A stretch of 64,000 bases of DNA from Symbiodinium sp. CCMP2592 (GCA_905221615.1 CAJNDT010004646.1:434001-498000); one strand, 5' to 3'. Positions 30,561 to 45,310 are shown, counted from the first letter of the stretch. The notes: generated by a model from the sequence alone, not told the origin. Program-made: numbers and translations.

Positions 30561-33500
30561 GCTTGGCACTTTGAGGGATCCGGTTCCTCCCGAAAAATCT
30601 TCAGCTGCTGGGACTCGACACGTAAAGGGGCCGAGTTCCGGGTTCAAGCTCGGGTGGTCGTTAGTGCGTCGTCTACGGTTCTGCATTTAGCGTGAAGGAT
30701 ACTGTGCGGCTCTGGAATGTTCCGAACTGCGGGCTTGGAGCATCATCTGGCAAGGAGAAGACGGAACCCGAAGCCACTGTCTCAAGTTCGGGGCCTGAAT
30801 TTTCAACGCGTTGCCTTTGCATTATCCCATACTGCTCCCCAGACGTCTACCGTACTGCCTGCACATGAGATGTGGTAACTTCCTGGATTGAGGACAGCTA
30901 CGAGTACAGAGCCCATGTGTTCTTGCACGTCCGACCCCATTTCATCGCGCGGAAGAAGCCTCCTGGACGGGTGAGACCAGCCATCGGCATGTGCAGCTCC
31001 CAAGCAACCCAAACAAGTTCGAACCTCGAAGAAAGCTTCCACAGCCGAGCCCTACTCGACCTCCAAGGAAGCTTAGCACAGATCGAGAGCAGCACGACAA
31101 TTCTAGCGTGGATGTCTTCCGGCTCGAGTGGCATTTTCTTGTACTGGCTGCTCGCTCTTGGCAGTAACGCACAGCCACGCTTGATGCTTTGCACACGGGA
31201 GACGGGTCTGACGTCGCTTCTGACGGCATTATTGCCGCAGCACCAGCACCGACGACTAGTAATTAGAGACGTGGTCTTCAGAGTACATAAATGATAAATG
31301 TAAAGGCTTGCAACACCTCTAAACAGGCACTGCCGGGATTGCGCTCTTTTCTAGACGCTTGTAAGCCTGGTGTCTCGAAGGAGTCCCAAAGGCATGGCAG
31401 AGAGGAGGAGCTGGGACGTGCAATGCTCCGCTGCTCTGCTCACTTAGCTCGCTGAAGACCGCCCCGCGGAGTTGCACCTGGGACCAACAGGACTTTCGAA
31501 GCGAAGATCTGCAGAAAAGACTATAGGAACATGCTGCATATCAAGACATACTGATATATATCTATATGCATGCATGGTCACGGGGAGCTACCTCCCGTGC
31601 CACCGCAGTCAATTTGGCTCGCGGTTGTGCTTTGGATTCTCACTGTACGGCGCTAAACAGCGCTTGAACATGCAGTGAGTGTTGAATTGGAGCCTCACGT
31701 TTCGCTTCTGTGACCCGGCCCGCCGAGAAGGGGTTCGTGTAGCATCACCGTCACCGGCTCTCTTCTAGCAGCGGGCTACAGTTTGTGCTAAAGCGACGCC
31801 GGAAACTGGTGAAGGTGTACAACGCAGAAGCATGTCCTTGAGCGATGGGGGCGAGCCGTTCTGCAACAGCCGCACAGCTTTTCCACGCCGCAGCAAGCCG
31901 TAGGAGCACACCTACGCTGCGACTCCAGCCTGGATCGGTGGACTGGGCCCTGGCGTCTCAAAGCTCTACTTCACGCCTTCATGATTTCGTCTCGGTGACG
32001 AATTGACTTTGCAGCCACCAGAACTTTGACTTTGAGGCAGGCATACATCGTAGAACAAAGCTGAACCTGGCTCAAGGCCCGCAGGGATCAGGGCCACCGA
32101 CCCGGGATCGAGACTGTAAAGAGTTGGAGGTTCGGCCACAAACCTGCGGGACCATGCGGCAAACACGTGCCGCCCGGCCCTCCAGCGCCCCGCCCTCCGG
32201 CGTTTTCTTCGAGACGGCAGAAGCGCCGTCAAATTCCTCGAAAGCTCTTATTCTGCTTGGGCTCCTTCGAAGCCTCAGCGTCGCTTTACCCGACACCCTT
32301 TGACCAGGCTCACGGATTAGAACTGTCAGTGACGGCGCAGCGCTCCAAAGCCACCTCCTTGGCTCGCAGAAGATTCACAGATGCAGCGGACGGCCGGGAC
32401 CAGATACCACACGTGAGAGGGAAATCTCGTTATGATGTGTGGCAACCCAACCCTCTTCTGCGCAGCTTGTGGCCAGGGCACTTCTCAGTCTCTACAGCAA
32501 CTTAAGAACCTCGCCACTTCGCAGATCCCATCACGCTGGGCAAAAGGAAGCTCGCAGCGACGGCACTAGCTCACGTTGCTTCACAACCCCAACATTGAAA
32601 GGACTCGCGAACAAACAGGCGTCCTCACGAGCACAGCTGCCAGAGCCTCACGAACCTTTCTTGGGCGATGCTTGGGAGCTCTGAGCTCTGCCGGGTCTCC
32701 ACGAGTTTGCGGAACTGCTCCTTCGTGCCGCGAAACCTGAGCGGCCGTTGCTTTAAAGGAAGCTTTGAGTCCCTGAAGTGTCACATCCTGGAACTGATAC
32801 TCGTACCTCAGTCTTTTGCATCTCCGCCTGAAACTTATGGTACAATCTCCATGCAGGTAGGAGTGTGTGTGTGTGTGTGTGTGTGTGCGCCCGAGTCCGA
32901 AACAAGTACCATCCCTACTAACAGCAGGTCGAAGCTCGAAAAAGCGAGTCACATCGGGGCGATCTGCAACCAGCCAGGCACAAACCATCAGGACAGACAT
33001 GCCAAATCACAGAACAACAACAATGACGGAAACAAACATGTATGTTAAAGTCATGCCGACAGTTTCCAGTTCCGACTTAGAGTGACCGCTCCAAAGCGGG
33101 AATGCCACCTGCACAAATCCTTGGGATGCAAGAGTGGATGGGCCCCCGCTTCCTGGCCTTAAAGGCACAAGGTGCCCAAACCTCAAAGACTCCCAAAGCG
33201 CCGCGTAGCTCAGCGAAGAGCTCCTCGATGCCCCCCACGACGGCTTCCCTCAGGCTCCAAGCTTTGGGATCTCCAGGCTTTTTTGAGGTTTATACGGCCT
33301 TGAAATCTCAGGACTCGGGAGGTGCTCTGGTGCGGTCTGGGACTGCGTGTTAGACGGTAGACGTTGTTCTGGAGCTTCGGCTCTGTATCTTTGAGGGAGC
33401 ACAACGTTTACGCTACGACGATCTCAAGGGTTGCAAGGAACCTGCACACCGGGCCCCGGCGAAACCAAACGGTGCTCGGCTTCTCGTGTGCGTGAGGCAA

Positions 33501-34700
33501 TGTCCACTCTAGTAAGACACATGGGGGTGCTAACTGTGCGACCCTGGCTGAAGCATCAGCTTCAGAAGGCTGCTGAGCTCAAGTTTCCCGAACCGGCCAA
33601 CTTATTTGGGTTGTCAAGCAGCTCTGCGAGCGTCCTGACCTCGGCAGGTCTGCAACATGTGAGTCACGTACGTCCACGGGACAAGACGCAAAAACCTGGG
33701 AGGACCTCGTGGTCGTCTCTTTCAAGTGGAAGCTCAACAGGAGGCTGCGGGAGGCTACTGGACTTTGTCCTCCTTTCTCATCCGGACAAAGGAGCAGATT
33801 CCCGGTGCCCTGCATTCCAATAGCCGCCAGACGCGGATCGGCAAACCGAATGACTTCTGCAGTGTGGCACCATTGCACGGCTTACCCGGGCCACGCGCCC
33901 ATGCCCCGAACTCCCGAATGCAAGCCGCTTGTCAAGGCCAGTGGCAGCAGGCGCTGGTCGCGGAAGTCTTGGGTCCTCGTTGAAGATGCGGCCTCCTTGG
34001 CTACGGTCAGACTTATACCGTGGCTCCCCAAGTTCGAGCTGTGGAAGGCCAAGCCACCGCCGTGCAGCAGGGATCTCACCGTTCCGGCGCCGGCTCGAAT
34101 GCCTGCCGAGGCGGAGGCTCCGGATCCCAGCGAAAGCCCGGAACTCCAGGTCGGCCTGGGCCCGGGCGGGGTCGCCGGAAAGACGGCCGAAGCCGCTCTT
34201 CAAGCTGCGCAGCCGGCTCAGAGCCTCATGAAAAGGCGCTGAGAAGCGACGTTCCCCAAGCACATAAGCTGAAAGCTACGAGAGAATTCAGGGACAGCCG
34301 CCCGCTTTCTGATAGAAGCCACTGGGGCTGCAGCCATGGAAACAGAAGCGGGGCTTCGGGAAGTCTTGGGATCACGCCATCCCAGGCCCAGGAGCTCGCC
34401 CTGGTGCTGGGCTCGGCGTCTTGCAGAGTCTCGAGTTCAGGGCCAGGGCTCCTGAAGTTGAAGGCGTAAGGCGTGAGATATCTCACGATCAGCACAGAAG
34501 ATTTCGAGAAACTCAACTGTAGTCGCTTTTGCACTTTGAAGAGCAGCCAAGGCTCGAGGCCATCGGGGGCAGGAGCAGACACTCCGCTCTGGTCCAGCCA
34601 GGCCGCTCCTCCTCGTCTGCCTGGAGCCGGCTTGGTTGGGAATAGCTGTTCTTCTGGCCTGGACCTACCCGGCATTGGAGTTGGAGCCTTCTCGAACTTC
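30561..34700. other. About 4 kb with no recognised gene; GT microsatellite
   Basis: A GT run lies at 32862-32888. GC-rich sequence from 33.4 kb has long overlapping frames on both strands (for example 33709-34242 plus, 33778-34263 minus), as expected from GC content alone. None shows a domain. Confidence 0.5.
32862..32888. repeat. GT dinucleotide microsatellite
   Basis: An uninterrupted GT run of about 13 units. Confidence 0.9.
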
Positions 34701-34767
34701 GGCTGAGGGGGCGGTGGTTGCGGCGGCGGCGCCTCAGAAACGCAATTCGACAGACCCTCGTTCAGTC

Positions 34768-35330
34768 ATGCTCCGTTGCTAGAAGATGTTTGGCTTGGAA
34801 CTCGTTAACTGACAGCTCCTTGAGCCATGTCATGCCCGCAAACCATTGGAGTTGTCACTCTTCGCAGGCACCTGCCCAGAAGGCCCAGCGTGCAACGGTT
34901 TTGGAGGCGGAGGCTTCATCTTCGGCTGGGCCGCTGCCACCGCTTCCTGCGACTTGGGAACTGCAAGCTTGCGACTCCTAAAGCATGTAGCACTGTAGCA
35001 CAGGGGCTTGAGCTTCGTCTTGGAGGCCTCTGCGAGTTTCTGACTCTGCGCCCCTGAACGACCCGTCAAAAAAACCAGCTCGCTCAAAACCCCTGAGGCC
35101 CAAGCCTGAGACCCTGGGAGCTTCGCCCACGGTGGTGGGACAAGCGCTTCGCTGGACCTGCAGTCACCGCTCGCCACGGCGTCAAGCCGCGCTCCAATCT
35201 GTACCGCTCGCTCCGAGCCTTTCCACGGCGTGGACCTTTGCTGGAGGACACCTGAAGTGCCGAGCAGCGATCAGCTTTTTGGTGTTGGCAGCTGGCCTGA
35301 AACACGAATCCGCCCCGTTCGATGCCAAGG
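34768..35330. repeat. Dispersed repeat, long copy (partner at 59.7-59.9 kb)
   Basis: Three blocks match 59677-59936 in the same order: CTCCGTTGCT plus GAAGATGTTTGGCTTGGA with GCTCGTTAACTGAC (about 34770); CGACCCGTCAAAAAA with CTCAAAACCCCTGAG (about 35057); and GACCTTTGCTGGAGGA through AACACGAATCCG (35231-35330). The spacers present here, about 250 and 140 bases, are shortened or absent in the other copy. Confidence 0.8.
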
Positions 35331-36676
35331 GGCTTCAAAGTGGGAGTCGGCCCTTTCCTGAGTGACTCGCTGAGGAAGCATACCGGCTGGCTTGCTGGAG
35401 GCTCCAGGCACACTCACTGTGCTTCAACGTTGCAAACCAGGTCTCGGCGGAGCCTTCGAAACGACTTTTGGACCAGGTGCACTGGCTACCGCTGCCTTTG
35501 GCTCCTGCAAGGCTCATGAGGCTCATGAAAGCAAGCCTTGAAGAGCGCAGCGTAATGTATCAAATCTGGTAACATGTGGATTGCAGATGGCTCGGAACAT
35601 CTCGGAAGACATTGACATCTTGTTAGCAAGAGAGCTTGTCGCTGGTGCGGCTCTTGCTGGGATGATGCCCTTCTCACCGTAAGAGCCACGGGACCACTAC
35701 CAAAATCAGGAATCGGAAGCACTCGGGCTCCTCTCTGGCTTCAGCTACCCTGCGGAGGAACAAAGTAGCGGGAATACCCGGCCCAGGTTTAGGTTCTGAG
35801 ACTTGCGCCCCCTCCTGTTTCAGTTTAGCTTTGCAAACCGAGAGCAATCCACAACTGCCGAGCTGCCGGACCCGAATCCTCGAAGCCCTGAAACCCTGCA
35901 GAAAGCCGCTCAAAGCGCTTCGGTCCGGAGTCCTGGACCTCACTTGACACCTCGCTTAGGATAGGAGGCGCTTTGCCTCGGTCCCGCAAAGGGCACAGCT
36001 GGAAGCGTGGCTTCGGCTGCCGACGGTCTTCGCTTCCTGTGGTTTAAAGGGTGATAGGCACAATTAGGGTTCAGGGTCTACTGTTGTGGTCTACGGCTTG
36101 TGGCTTGGTATGGTTAGGGTCTACTGTTTTGGGTAGGGTCACGACACATCATCTGCCTTTTATGTAGGGTCTGAACAAGCAATTTTACGACGCATGACGG
36201 GGGACCCTTTCCAAGAGCTATGGGTTCTGGCAGGTCAAAGGAAGTGCAGTATGAAAGAATTTGGAAAAGAGCTGAAAGTTTCTCAGCCACCAGGCTCCAC
36301 AGGGCTGGCAGGCTTGCGGCAATTGCACGGGAGGGTCGAAAGGGGTCACAAGAAAGTGGTCGATGGGGGCCAACAAAGAAAGAAAGGGGTTGGTAAACCA
36401 AAAAACATGAAGGGGGTTAAAAAGATGGGCCCAATTGCATGCCCTGTGGAGTTTCTTTAGCTATGCGAGTTGCCGAGGGTTTGGCTTCGAGTTGAAAGTT
36501 GAAAGTAGGCAGAGCCCTCGGATTAGAGAGCTTGGGGTTGGGCTAGGCTACGCTGAATTGCGGGCCAGGAGGCAGGGTGGGTGCTGGATGTCAGTCTGCC
36601 AGGCATGCTTCGGAGCCGCCTCCGGAGGACGTTTCCTGGGCTGGTGTTCTGGAGCACATTGTTCTACGGATGTGCT

Positions 36677-36696
36677 TAGGGTTTAGGGTTTAGGGT
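36677..36696 (+). repeat. Telomere-like array (TTTAGGG)
   Basis: Nearly three units of TTTAGGG, preceded at 36060-36140 by scattered degenerate units (TTAGGGTTCAGGGTCTACTG). Internal position, G-rich strand on plus. Confidence 0.8.
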
Positions 36697-38383
36697 CTGC
36701 AGTGGACAAAAAGCAAGGCGCTTGTTTGCGACACCTGAATCAAGACGATGCGGATTGCAGGCGGGCAGCAAGCAATTGACAAAAGACCTGCGCATGCTAG
36801 CACTAGACTAGGAGACTCCGCCACAATGGCAAGCAAGTTAAGTTAAAGACCGAAGCTATACTTGAAAAGGGCACTTTCCGCATAGCTTGTGCGGTGTTAG
36901 GAATTTAGAGATTGAGACTTTTTTCACATTTCGACTACTGCCCCAAAATCAAGAGGTGCAAACAGGGCGACTGCAACATGCCTGACACCTACAGCGACCA
37001 AAAGTCCATCACCAAGGAGCTGCACTACAACACCGTGCCCAACTGGATCGGACATTTCCGGTGCAGCAGAGCTTCGATAGCGGCTCGACGTTGTGGCCAG
37101 GGGCTTGGAGACCCGGGGGTCCAACCTTGGGCGACTTCGACGGTTCTGCGGCATCAATTCAATCAACTCTGTGACGCCCAAGAGCTCCACGCTTTGCTGA
37201 TAAAGAGCAGCAACTGTTAAGCTCCAAACCCTGCCATGCAAAGGGCTTGCAGCCCAAGGGCATGGACTAACAGCATGGATCTGCCCAGCGAAGGTTGCAA
37301 ATCGACTTCACTGCCAGCGTCGCCCATCGGATCCCAGGGGCTTTCCTCTCTAAAGGGCAAAGAGGCCGTTCTTTTCAGAGCTTGGAAAGTCGCAGACTCT
37401 TTTGCAACCTGTTGAAACTGAACTCTTGCAAGGCTGCAGAAGAGGGTCCAACCAACACACGACTAGGCTGGACGGCACCCTACCATTACGGTTTACTGAT
37501 GCAGAACCCGATTTTGACGGAAGAGACTTTGGTGAGGTGGGTCTTGTGCTTGAGTACTCTGAGAGCTAATCGGCCATATGCAGCATCTCGCATTGGCCCT
37601 GCCTCTTCGGGAGCTGTCGGAGCTGCGGTGGCAGAAGCCTTCTTGGCCTCCGCCTTCGCCCAGGGAGCTGCCGGGACAGCCTCCGAACTGGAGACACGCT
37701 GTGAAGGGGGGGGGGGGCAAAGGGAGGTCTGCTGCACCCGAGAGCGAACTCGATGGCTGAACCATGCTTTGGAGGCCTCGCACTTCTGATGACACCTTCA
37801 ATCATACACCTCCGCTTTGCAGGGACAATGCTCGTTCCATCGCGGAATCATACACAGGCACGGCCAAAGCCGGGGCCTCAAAAATCCACCGTGCATTTGC
37901 CGTGACAGTTAAACCGCCTAATTGCAGGGCCGATAATCGCCATTGAATCGTCCAACCCCTTGTCGGCCAATGCCGTGCAAAATTTGACACAGAAATGCTT
38001 TTGTCCGGTTTGCAATCGACGTCGTGCATTGACGGCAGTCCGCAATGGTGTCTTGCCAGCAGTCAACACTTTCGTGAAGAAGAGCAGAAGTTGTGGATTG
38101 CTCAGTCAGGCTCCCGCCTACAGTACATTCCAGTCCCTGCAGTTGCTCTGTCGCCCCTCTGTTTGACGAGTCCACCGCATGGCTGGATCAGTACCAGTCG
38201 TGCGACACCAGCGGCTCAGCTACCGGACCGGTTCAAAGCCTTCCGGAGAACGGCCACCTTTAAACACCCGGCTCGAGCCTTTTTGGGTGGAGCGCCGTTC
38301 AAGGCTTCTGCGGTGCTCGATTTCGGTGGCCGCCTGGATGCAGTGATGGCACCAAGCTTTCAGACCCGAAACTGCTGCTGATC

Positions 38384-38405
38384 AACCCTAAACCCTAAAC
38401 CCTAA
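38384..38405 (-). repeat. Telomere-like array (CCCTAAA)
   Basis: Three units of CCCTAAA, C-rich strand on plus, opposite in orientation to the array at 36.68 kb. Confidence 0.85.
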
Positions 38406-38635
38406 TTATGGACAAAGCGAGCCAGAAAGAGAACAATTCTAAGCCGGCTCGAGCGACGAAGGCACTGCTTTCGGACCACCCAAGGTCCACAAGGAGGCCT
38501 AGCGATGCGAACAGGGCTCGAAGGTTTTGGGGCTTTTGGGGCAGTTCCGCAAGCAACTGATGGATAGTCTCTGCAACCCTCCCAGAGATTCCGCTTTACA
38601 GGTCTGATCCAATCGAGAAAGAAACACGTTCTATT

Positions 38636-38664
38636 CTGTCTGTCAGTCTGTCTGTCTGTCTGTC
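38636..38664. repeat. CTGT tetranucleotide microsatellite
   Basis: About seven CTGT units, one interrupted by CAGT. Confidence 0.85.
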
Positions 38665-41600
38665 AGGCTGTATTTCGTATGCATGTTTGTACCAAACCGG
38701 TACAGGTGTCGGCCGGCCTCGTTTGGGCGATCCTGCCAGGCTTTTGCCTGGCCAGTTTGGTCAAAATCCACTTCCCCACCCCGAAACCTCCACGGCGTGA
38801 TAGCCCTAGTGACCAACACGACGTTGGTCAAATGATCTCTCCGCAAACCCCCCCCTCTCCCCGGCCTCTGCTGGAACTTTGACTTTTTCCTGCCCAGGGA
38901 AGGAACTGACTCGAGTGGCTCATCGGCTTCCGGCCGTCGGCTGAAGCGCTTGCGGACGAGATGCTAAGGGAAGGCGTTGCTGTCCTCAGGCGCAGTGTTG
39001 GCAACGGGGTGGGACGGGGAACTTCCCTAGCTTGACGATCACTGAAGGATCCTGACTGCAACATGTGCGTCTTTTGGGCGGCACTCATAGCATCGGGCAT
39101 ACTCTTGGAGGGAAGGAGAGAGAAGGCGACAGAGAGAAAGAGAGAGACAGAGAGAGAGGGAGAGACAGGTCAGTCTGTCCGGAAAAAACTTGGGCGAACA
39201 CTGACTCCGGATCCAGCTCTGCAAGTCAAGAGACGTGGGTAGGTCAGGTGCACCATCGCGCAGTGAGTACCGTTGGCATGATCACATCGCGTCGCAGAGC
39301 AGTAGCCTGTAGTGGACACAGAACCGCATCTGGGTTCGAGCACAAAAGCTTGGGGACGAGTGGTGGGCGTGTCCACGTGCTGGGAAACTCAAGGGCACCT
39401 GAGCTGAAGGGCCTGCAGGACCTTCAGCGGAGTTGGGGACTATAGCTTGACTTGTTTTCGAGATGGAAGACTTCGGCCGTACTCATGGACCTTCAGCAAG
39501 TTCGCTTACGGCTTAGGTGTCGCAGGATCAAGAAGGCCACCCCGAACCCCTGTAAGGTTCACTGACTCACTGCGCATGGCCTGAGTTCCTGACACTCCCA
39601 CAGACTATAGAACTCAACGCCGAATTGATACAAGTCCGCTAATGCTAGTCGGCGTGCAGTTTCGCAGCTTCGCAGTATGCCGAAATCCGGGAGACTCGAA
39701 GGACCCTCCCTGGACATGCTCAGCCCATGGCCCGTCGCGATGTCACTAATCTCGCAGATCGCCTTGTCGGAGGTGACTGCTACGTGGTGTCCTGTCAAAG
39801 CGAAACCTCATGTCGGATGCTGGAACTTCACAGCCAGGCAGGGTCACTGAGCTTGCGATTGCAGGGTGAGTTGGGTGATCTCAGGTCTGGCGAGCTCCTC
39901 GTTGTCAGCAACTTTAGCCAAGACTCGAACATTCGACTCGACAGCTCGGAGACCAAACAATGTCCAAGCTGGCCATCGATCCAACTCATGAAAATGCTCA
40001 GTCCTTCGGCAACTGTCCGCCGCGCATCTTGCATTTTGCGCCTGAGTGTTGTTCAGAGCTGCCATGCCGCTTCCGTTCCGGAGGGGCTCCGGCCAAGCAT
40101 GCCAGTCCGACAAGAAGACCGAGCTTCGGGCACAGTATCGAGGCTTCTGCGCTGTGCTATAGATTTAGTAGAAACCGTTAACAAGTCGAAGGAGTCTTGG
40201 AATCGAGGCTTAGGTTTCACGGACAAGATGTGGGCTTCAGAAGTTGATCTGGGCGACTCTGCTTGGATGAGGAGGCCCTCTGCGTCGGAGATCATGTTTG
40301 ACTCCTCAGCCCCCGGTTGCCGGCGTGCATCGAACTCATAAAGCGTGTCTCCGTTCCCGTGTGCTAAGCTTCTATGCCTCTGCGCAAGAGCGCTGCAGGC
40401 ACCATCCGTTTACTTCAATTTCCTCAGAATTGAGCCAGGGTGCCAAGCGTAGCCACAGAGGCACATACTTCAGGCGGCCGACGCTGTCACGCCTCCGCGT
40501 TTCAGCGAGCAACTCAGAATGTAGCAATGTAGCGGCAGTGGCATTTGGGTGAGGACCAACTTTGATGGGGAAAACCGCTTGTGGGAGAAAAACCCTGCAC
40601 CCAGAAACAGACAGTTGGTCTGCAGCGGAGACACAGCGTCCCAGGATATCTGGGGTTCCATGCCTAAGCTTTGGCCCAAGGCTTGCCCTGGGTTGACAGT
40701 GGAAGAGCTGTGACCGAGCGCACTTCTCCGTTGAGTGCTTATGATGGCCTCGACGCTATGTGTGGCTTTCGGATACATCCCACCCACAGCTTTAAGGCTC
40801 TCCGTGGAAGGTGTCGACTGCCGGCACTGCCGGCCACCGCCTGTCTGCCTCTTCACCCTCGAGATTCATGGAGCTCTGTGTGTCAATGCGGAGTGCTAGC
40901 ATAGTCAATCGTTTGCAGTGCATGGCCAGCTGCTGAGCGAAGTCGTCGAGAGCCGAGTCGCAACACCCTTCAGGATGTCCACGGCCCCCTCTCGCGTGAT
41001 GTAGTTGTGCGAGAGATGTAGCTCGTTCAGTGGATGCTCCTTGGTTCGTGGGACGAGTGACCTACCGGCTCGGACCCTGCCGACCCGCCCCTGTCGGTGT
41101 TTTAATTAGAGGGGTCCGTGTAAGCCATTGAGGCCAAGCGGCAGTACGGCCCAAGAAATGCATCAGAGTCTGAGCCGCTGCTCTGCCGAGCAAATTCCTG
41201 CAATGGTTTCCACTTCAATGAGGTGAAGACTCGGGCAATTTAACGGGTCCATGGGTGAGGATGTTGGAGCCAGGTTTAGTGTCTCGGGGCTTGCACATGG
41301 TCGCTGGGCACGATTGACAGTCTACTTTTCGTGAGACCTGTATGCCAGCGGCTAGCAATGCGGTCGTGGAGCAACTTGACAAGCGACCCGCGCAGAACGT
41401 TCACGTCATCAGAAGATAGTCATCAGACGCGCGAACAAGCAACGAGATTGGGCTTATCGACTTGACAGGAACAACAGCCTTTGTACAGCCAGCATGCCTG
41501 CAAGCAACACCGAGGCACGTGACACCGTTACAAAACAGATATATGATACGCGAAGAAATATGCATATCTGTACGGTGCAGGCCGACTTACATACGTGCAC

Positions 41601-42303
41601 GAATACATGCATATACACACATTGACATGATAGTTGGGTGAAGCGAAGCTACCAGTAGAGCGTGGCACATGGGTACGGCCGCCAAACGTCAGTTGCTAAG
41701 AAGTGATGTTGACGCTCTTCCTTGTTGTCTGAACTTTTTTGGCTGGTTTCGTCACTTCGCTGTTGCTGTCACTGAGGTTGCTAATGCGCGTTATGCCACG
41801 ACGTCGCAAGATCTCAGTAACACCCTTCGTCGCGGCATTCTTACAAGAAACTGAATGCCAACAAGGAGGTGTACACCGAAATCAAAAGACAATCATTGGC
41901 TTTTGTGACGTGGCTTCGACCACTGAGCCGCTTGAACGGTGCCGCGTGCCGGAGAGAAGACCGCGGCAGAGGAAGCTCGAAGCATGACGATCCACCCAAG
42001 CTGGGCCGAGTCGCTTGTGCAGCTTGAGCTTGTCTGCAGCGATACGGAGCCTCAGGGCGTGTCAAGAAAGAAACGTTGGGACGGGTGAAGTTTCGACTTG
42101 GCCCCTAACGTCATGACTTATTGTGTTGAAATCTTCCGATACCTGGAGGAACTCCCGAACTATGTCGCAACGGTCCCACCATCAACGCTGCCAGGGTGCT
42201 GAAAGAGCAGTGACAGGATGCCGTGGCACCCTGAGAAGGCACGGAATAGGATTTAGAGAGGCTTGAAAGCAGAACAAGAGCATGAGGGCGACGTGTATAC
42301 CTA

Positions 42304-42305
<2 letters not shown>

Positions 42306-42336
<31 letters not shown>
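42306..42336. repeat. CT dinucleotide microsatellite
   Basis: About fifteen CT units followed by a short TATC/TA patch. An AT/TG-rich tract follows at 42415-42560. Confidence 0.9.
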
Positions 42337-42342
<6 letters not shown>

Positions 42343-45310
42343 ATATCTTTCGCTTTCGTGGCACTGAATCCCTGTCGGATGCAGCCTAGTGCAGATTAAT
42401 TGGTTGTGAAACTGTATGTATATGTACACATATATATATATATACATATGCACACATATCTTCGTATGTATATGCATGTCAATGTATGTGCAAAATATGT
42501 CTGTATGTACGTGCGTATATGTATACTATATACACATAGACATATATACACACACAGACGTACACATATGATCAGAGTCTGGGAGCCTGCTAGAGCCTGT
42601 TGAGTGCACAGTTTGGTACCAGCTACGAGGTGTTGAGCGGAAGGAGCTGCTGAAAGCTCGAGAGTAATGCATGTTCAAAGCGAACTGCCTGTAAGCGTCC
42701 AGGGACTTACGCAGACTGGCTCTGCCTGTTGGCATGGCCGGCGCCATCGATCACGCTAGCTCGATGCTCTTTGTGGGTCGTCTCGGTACCCTATGCAGGT
42801 CCCCTACACAAACACCCATGTTGGCCAGACACATCGTGGCCTCCCCTAAAGTAATGAGATCAGCTCATCTCGAATCACAAACAAAAGCCCGCTCTCTGTT
42901 CCAATGTCTTCAACTCCTCAAGCCAACACTGCTGGGGCCTCTGTCTCCGATGTTGTTTCCGGAGAAATCCACGATGCTCGCTGCCAGGAGTGTGTCCTCT
43001 TAGATGCTCCGTGTTCGCATGCATCATCAAGCAGAAGCCCGAAATTGTCCCAAGCCGCAGAAGCAGAGTGCAAACCCTACCGCGATCTGGAAGCTGTTCC
43101 AATTTGGCTTTGGGCCTCTAGGGCTTCAATGTTCCGTCTGCTTGCCTAGGTTCCCTGTGTTCGCCAGGCCAACGGCCCGCTTACCACAACACCAACACCA
43201 ACCTTTAGTCGGCTTTCGGGTCCTCTGCCGGCTTTCTCAGCTGCTTCTCGTGTACCTAAGACGCTTTCATCGCTACAAGCAGCTTGGCAGCTCGACCACG
43301 GAGCCATGGGCAGGGCACGTTGTGGCATGCGGGATGGTGTCAAATGTCTACATGGGTCTCCGACTGCTGGGTGGGCACGGGATACAAGTTACAAGCACGA
43401 CATGACAGCCAGCCACAAGAATAAGGTTCAACTCGTGCTTTCAGTCAGTCAGGCTTCCATAAACACTAAAGCTGCTGCTTCAAAGGGCTCGCGACCCAAC
43501 CAGCACACCCCCAAACTCCTCTTTCGAAGACTTCAGTGCAGCTGAGTCTGCAAAGGCTGGAATGGCACGACTGGCCCATTGGCACCACCGCAATGCACCT
43601 TTCTGACGAACGGATCCAGGCTATCTAAATGTCTTAAACCAAAGACATCCGTCACCAGCAGCTACGCTCCGGAACTGTGATCATGCCCAAGATGGCAAAG
43701 AAGGAAGCACAAAGTCACACCACGATCAACCCGCCCATGCTTGACGAACATGTTTACACAGTCCTGCGAGCACCCGGAACCCTCCTAGCGCAGTCCGAAG
43801 CCTTCTGTTCCTCCGCCTTCTCAAAGATTCTAGGGTCCTGGAGCTCACAGGAGTGTCTTTTCTCTGCCAGCCGTGCCTGCGTCGTCCATGCTCTTGGACT
43901 TCCTGAGTTGTCAGGCTAGGATTACGGCCGCAGTGCGCGAAACGGTGCCCCAGAAGCCTCCAACTTTCAATTCGAGCTTTCGATGTTCAGCCTACATCGC
44001 GTGCAGAAGACTTCCGCCAACAGCCTCATCTCTACCGACGTCCCACTTGAAGGTGAGAGCAGCCATTCGATCGCCAGTCGCTTGCTCTGCAGAAACAGGG
44101 ACTGGCTGAAGTCCATGGCTCCGGCTTTGGCTGTGGAGCATTTGATTTGATCCTACGAGTACCATCCTCGGAGTGCAGAGCGTTCCTCCTTTCTCTGCCT
44201 CTCTTTGCTCTTTGTCCTTGCTGTGCCGGCTACTCAACGTGCGAGCTGCACGCGTACTGGATCCTAGGATGCTAGCAGAAGTAAGGGCATCATTTGCAGA
44301 AGAAGTTGTCTTTGTCTCATAGCTGGGCGCCATGCCTTGATGAAGGACTGGGGCAGCAGCGGCACGCACCCACCCAAGTAGGGAACTCGAAGCCTCGCTT
44401 CCTACGGCCGACTGCCACTGTCGCAGCGCATGCAGCTTGACACGCAGCCGTGCGACCAACGGTCTTAGAAGAAGACCGGCACATATCAGAGACTCCAAAC
44501 CCAGACTGGTTCTGCCACTCTCTTGCGATCCTATGCCCCTGTTCCAAGCTTGGGTTCCATGAGCCGAGGCAGCAACCCTTCTCACTTGCGATGCGCCTGG
44601 GCGATGTCGGGGAAGCTTCAGGGGGGGGGCGGGCCAAGGCCATCTCAAGTTTAGTTCCGGCGAGGGCATGCAACACTATTGAGACACCGATGCTTTCGCT
44701 AACTTTGACAGGTTCGTCGTGAGGTGCTGCTATCATCCTGATCACTATAAACCCGAAACCCACGCTGGCGTAACTTTCTTGGAACGGGGACGCAGCACCA
44801 AGCTTCGGGCGCAAACGAACCAAGGGCCATCCATTGCTTTGTAGTCCTGAGGACAAAGGTCGCATTGAATGGGGTCTGCAGCTTTGGCGTTTAGGGATTG
44901 TTGCGTGTGTAGTTTAGAGTAGATGCTTTTGCTGGGGTTACTTCAATACGTCCTTCCGGAAGAATGTCCTCGCAAACAGTTCACTGCCAAATCGGGCACC
45001 CTGAAAACCCAGTCCTTGAAGCAGATCTTGTCGAAGCTGTGTGGCCTCTTTTCGCGCTTGGGGCTGTCTGTTCAGATATGAACTACCGAAATCAGGAACT
45101 AGCAGGATGCATCCCTCGCAACGCAGGTAAACAGGGGTTCCTTTCAGGTGCCTGCACTCGTAGGCACTACTCGTGAGCAACCGGCAAAGGAAGCTTAAAC
45201 GCACCACAGTTCAAACTCATCTGCAACGGTTTTGTGTGATGAAGCCCTGACCAGCTAGCGACAGCTCGTTGCGGAGGAAGAGCCTGAAAACCGCAGTTCT
45301 AGACCAACAT

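Noticed and set aside
37560-37760. Frames on both strands with Ala/Pro/Leu-rich protein
   Set aside because: Composition follows the GC-rich sequence and a G run; there is no domain and no preferred strand.
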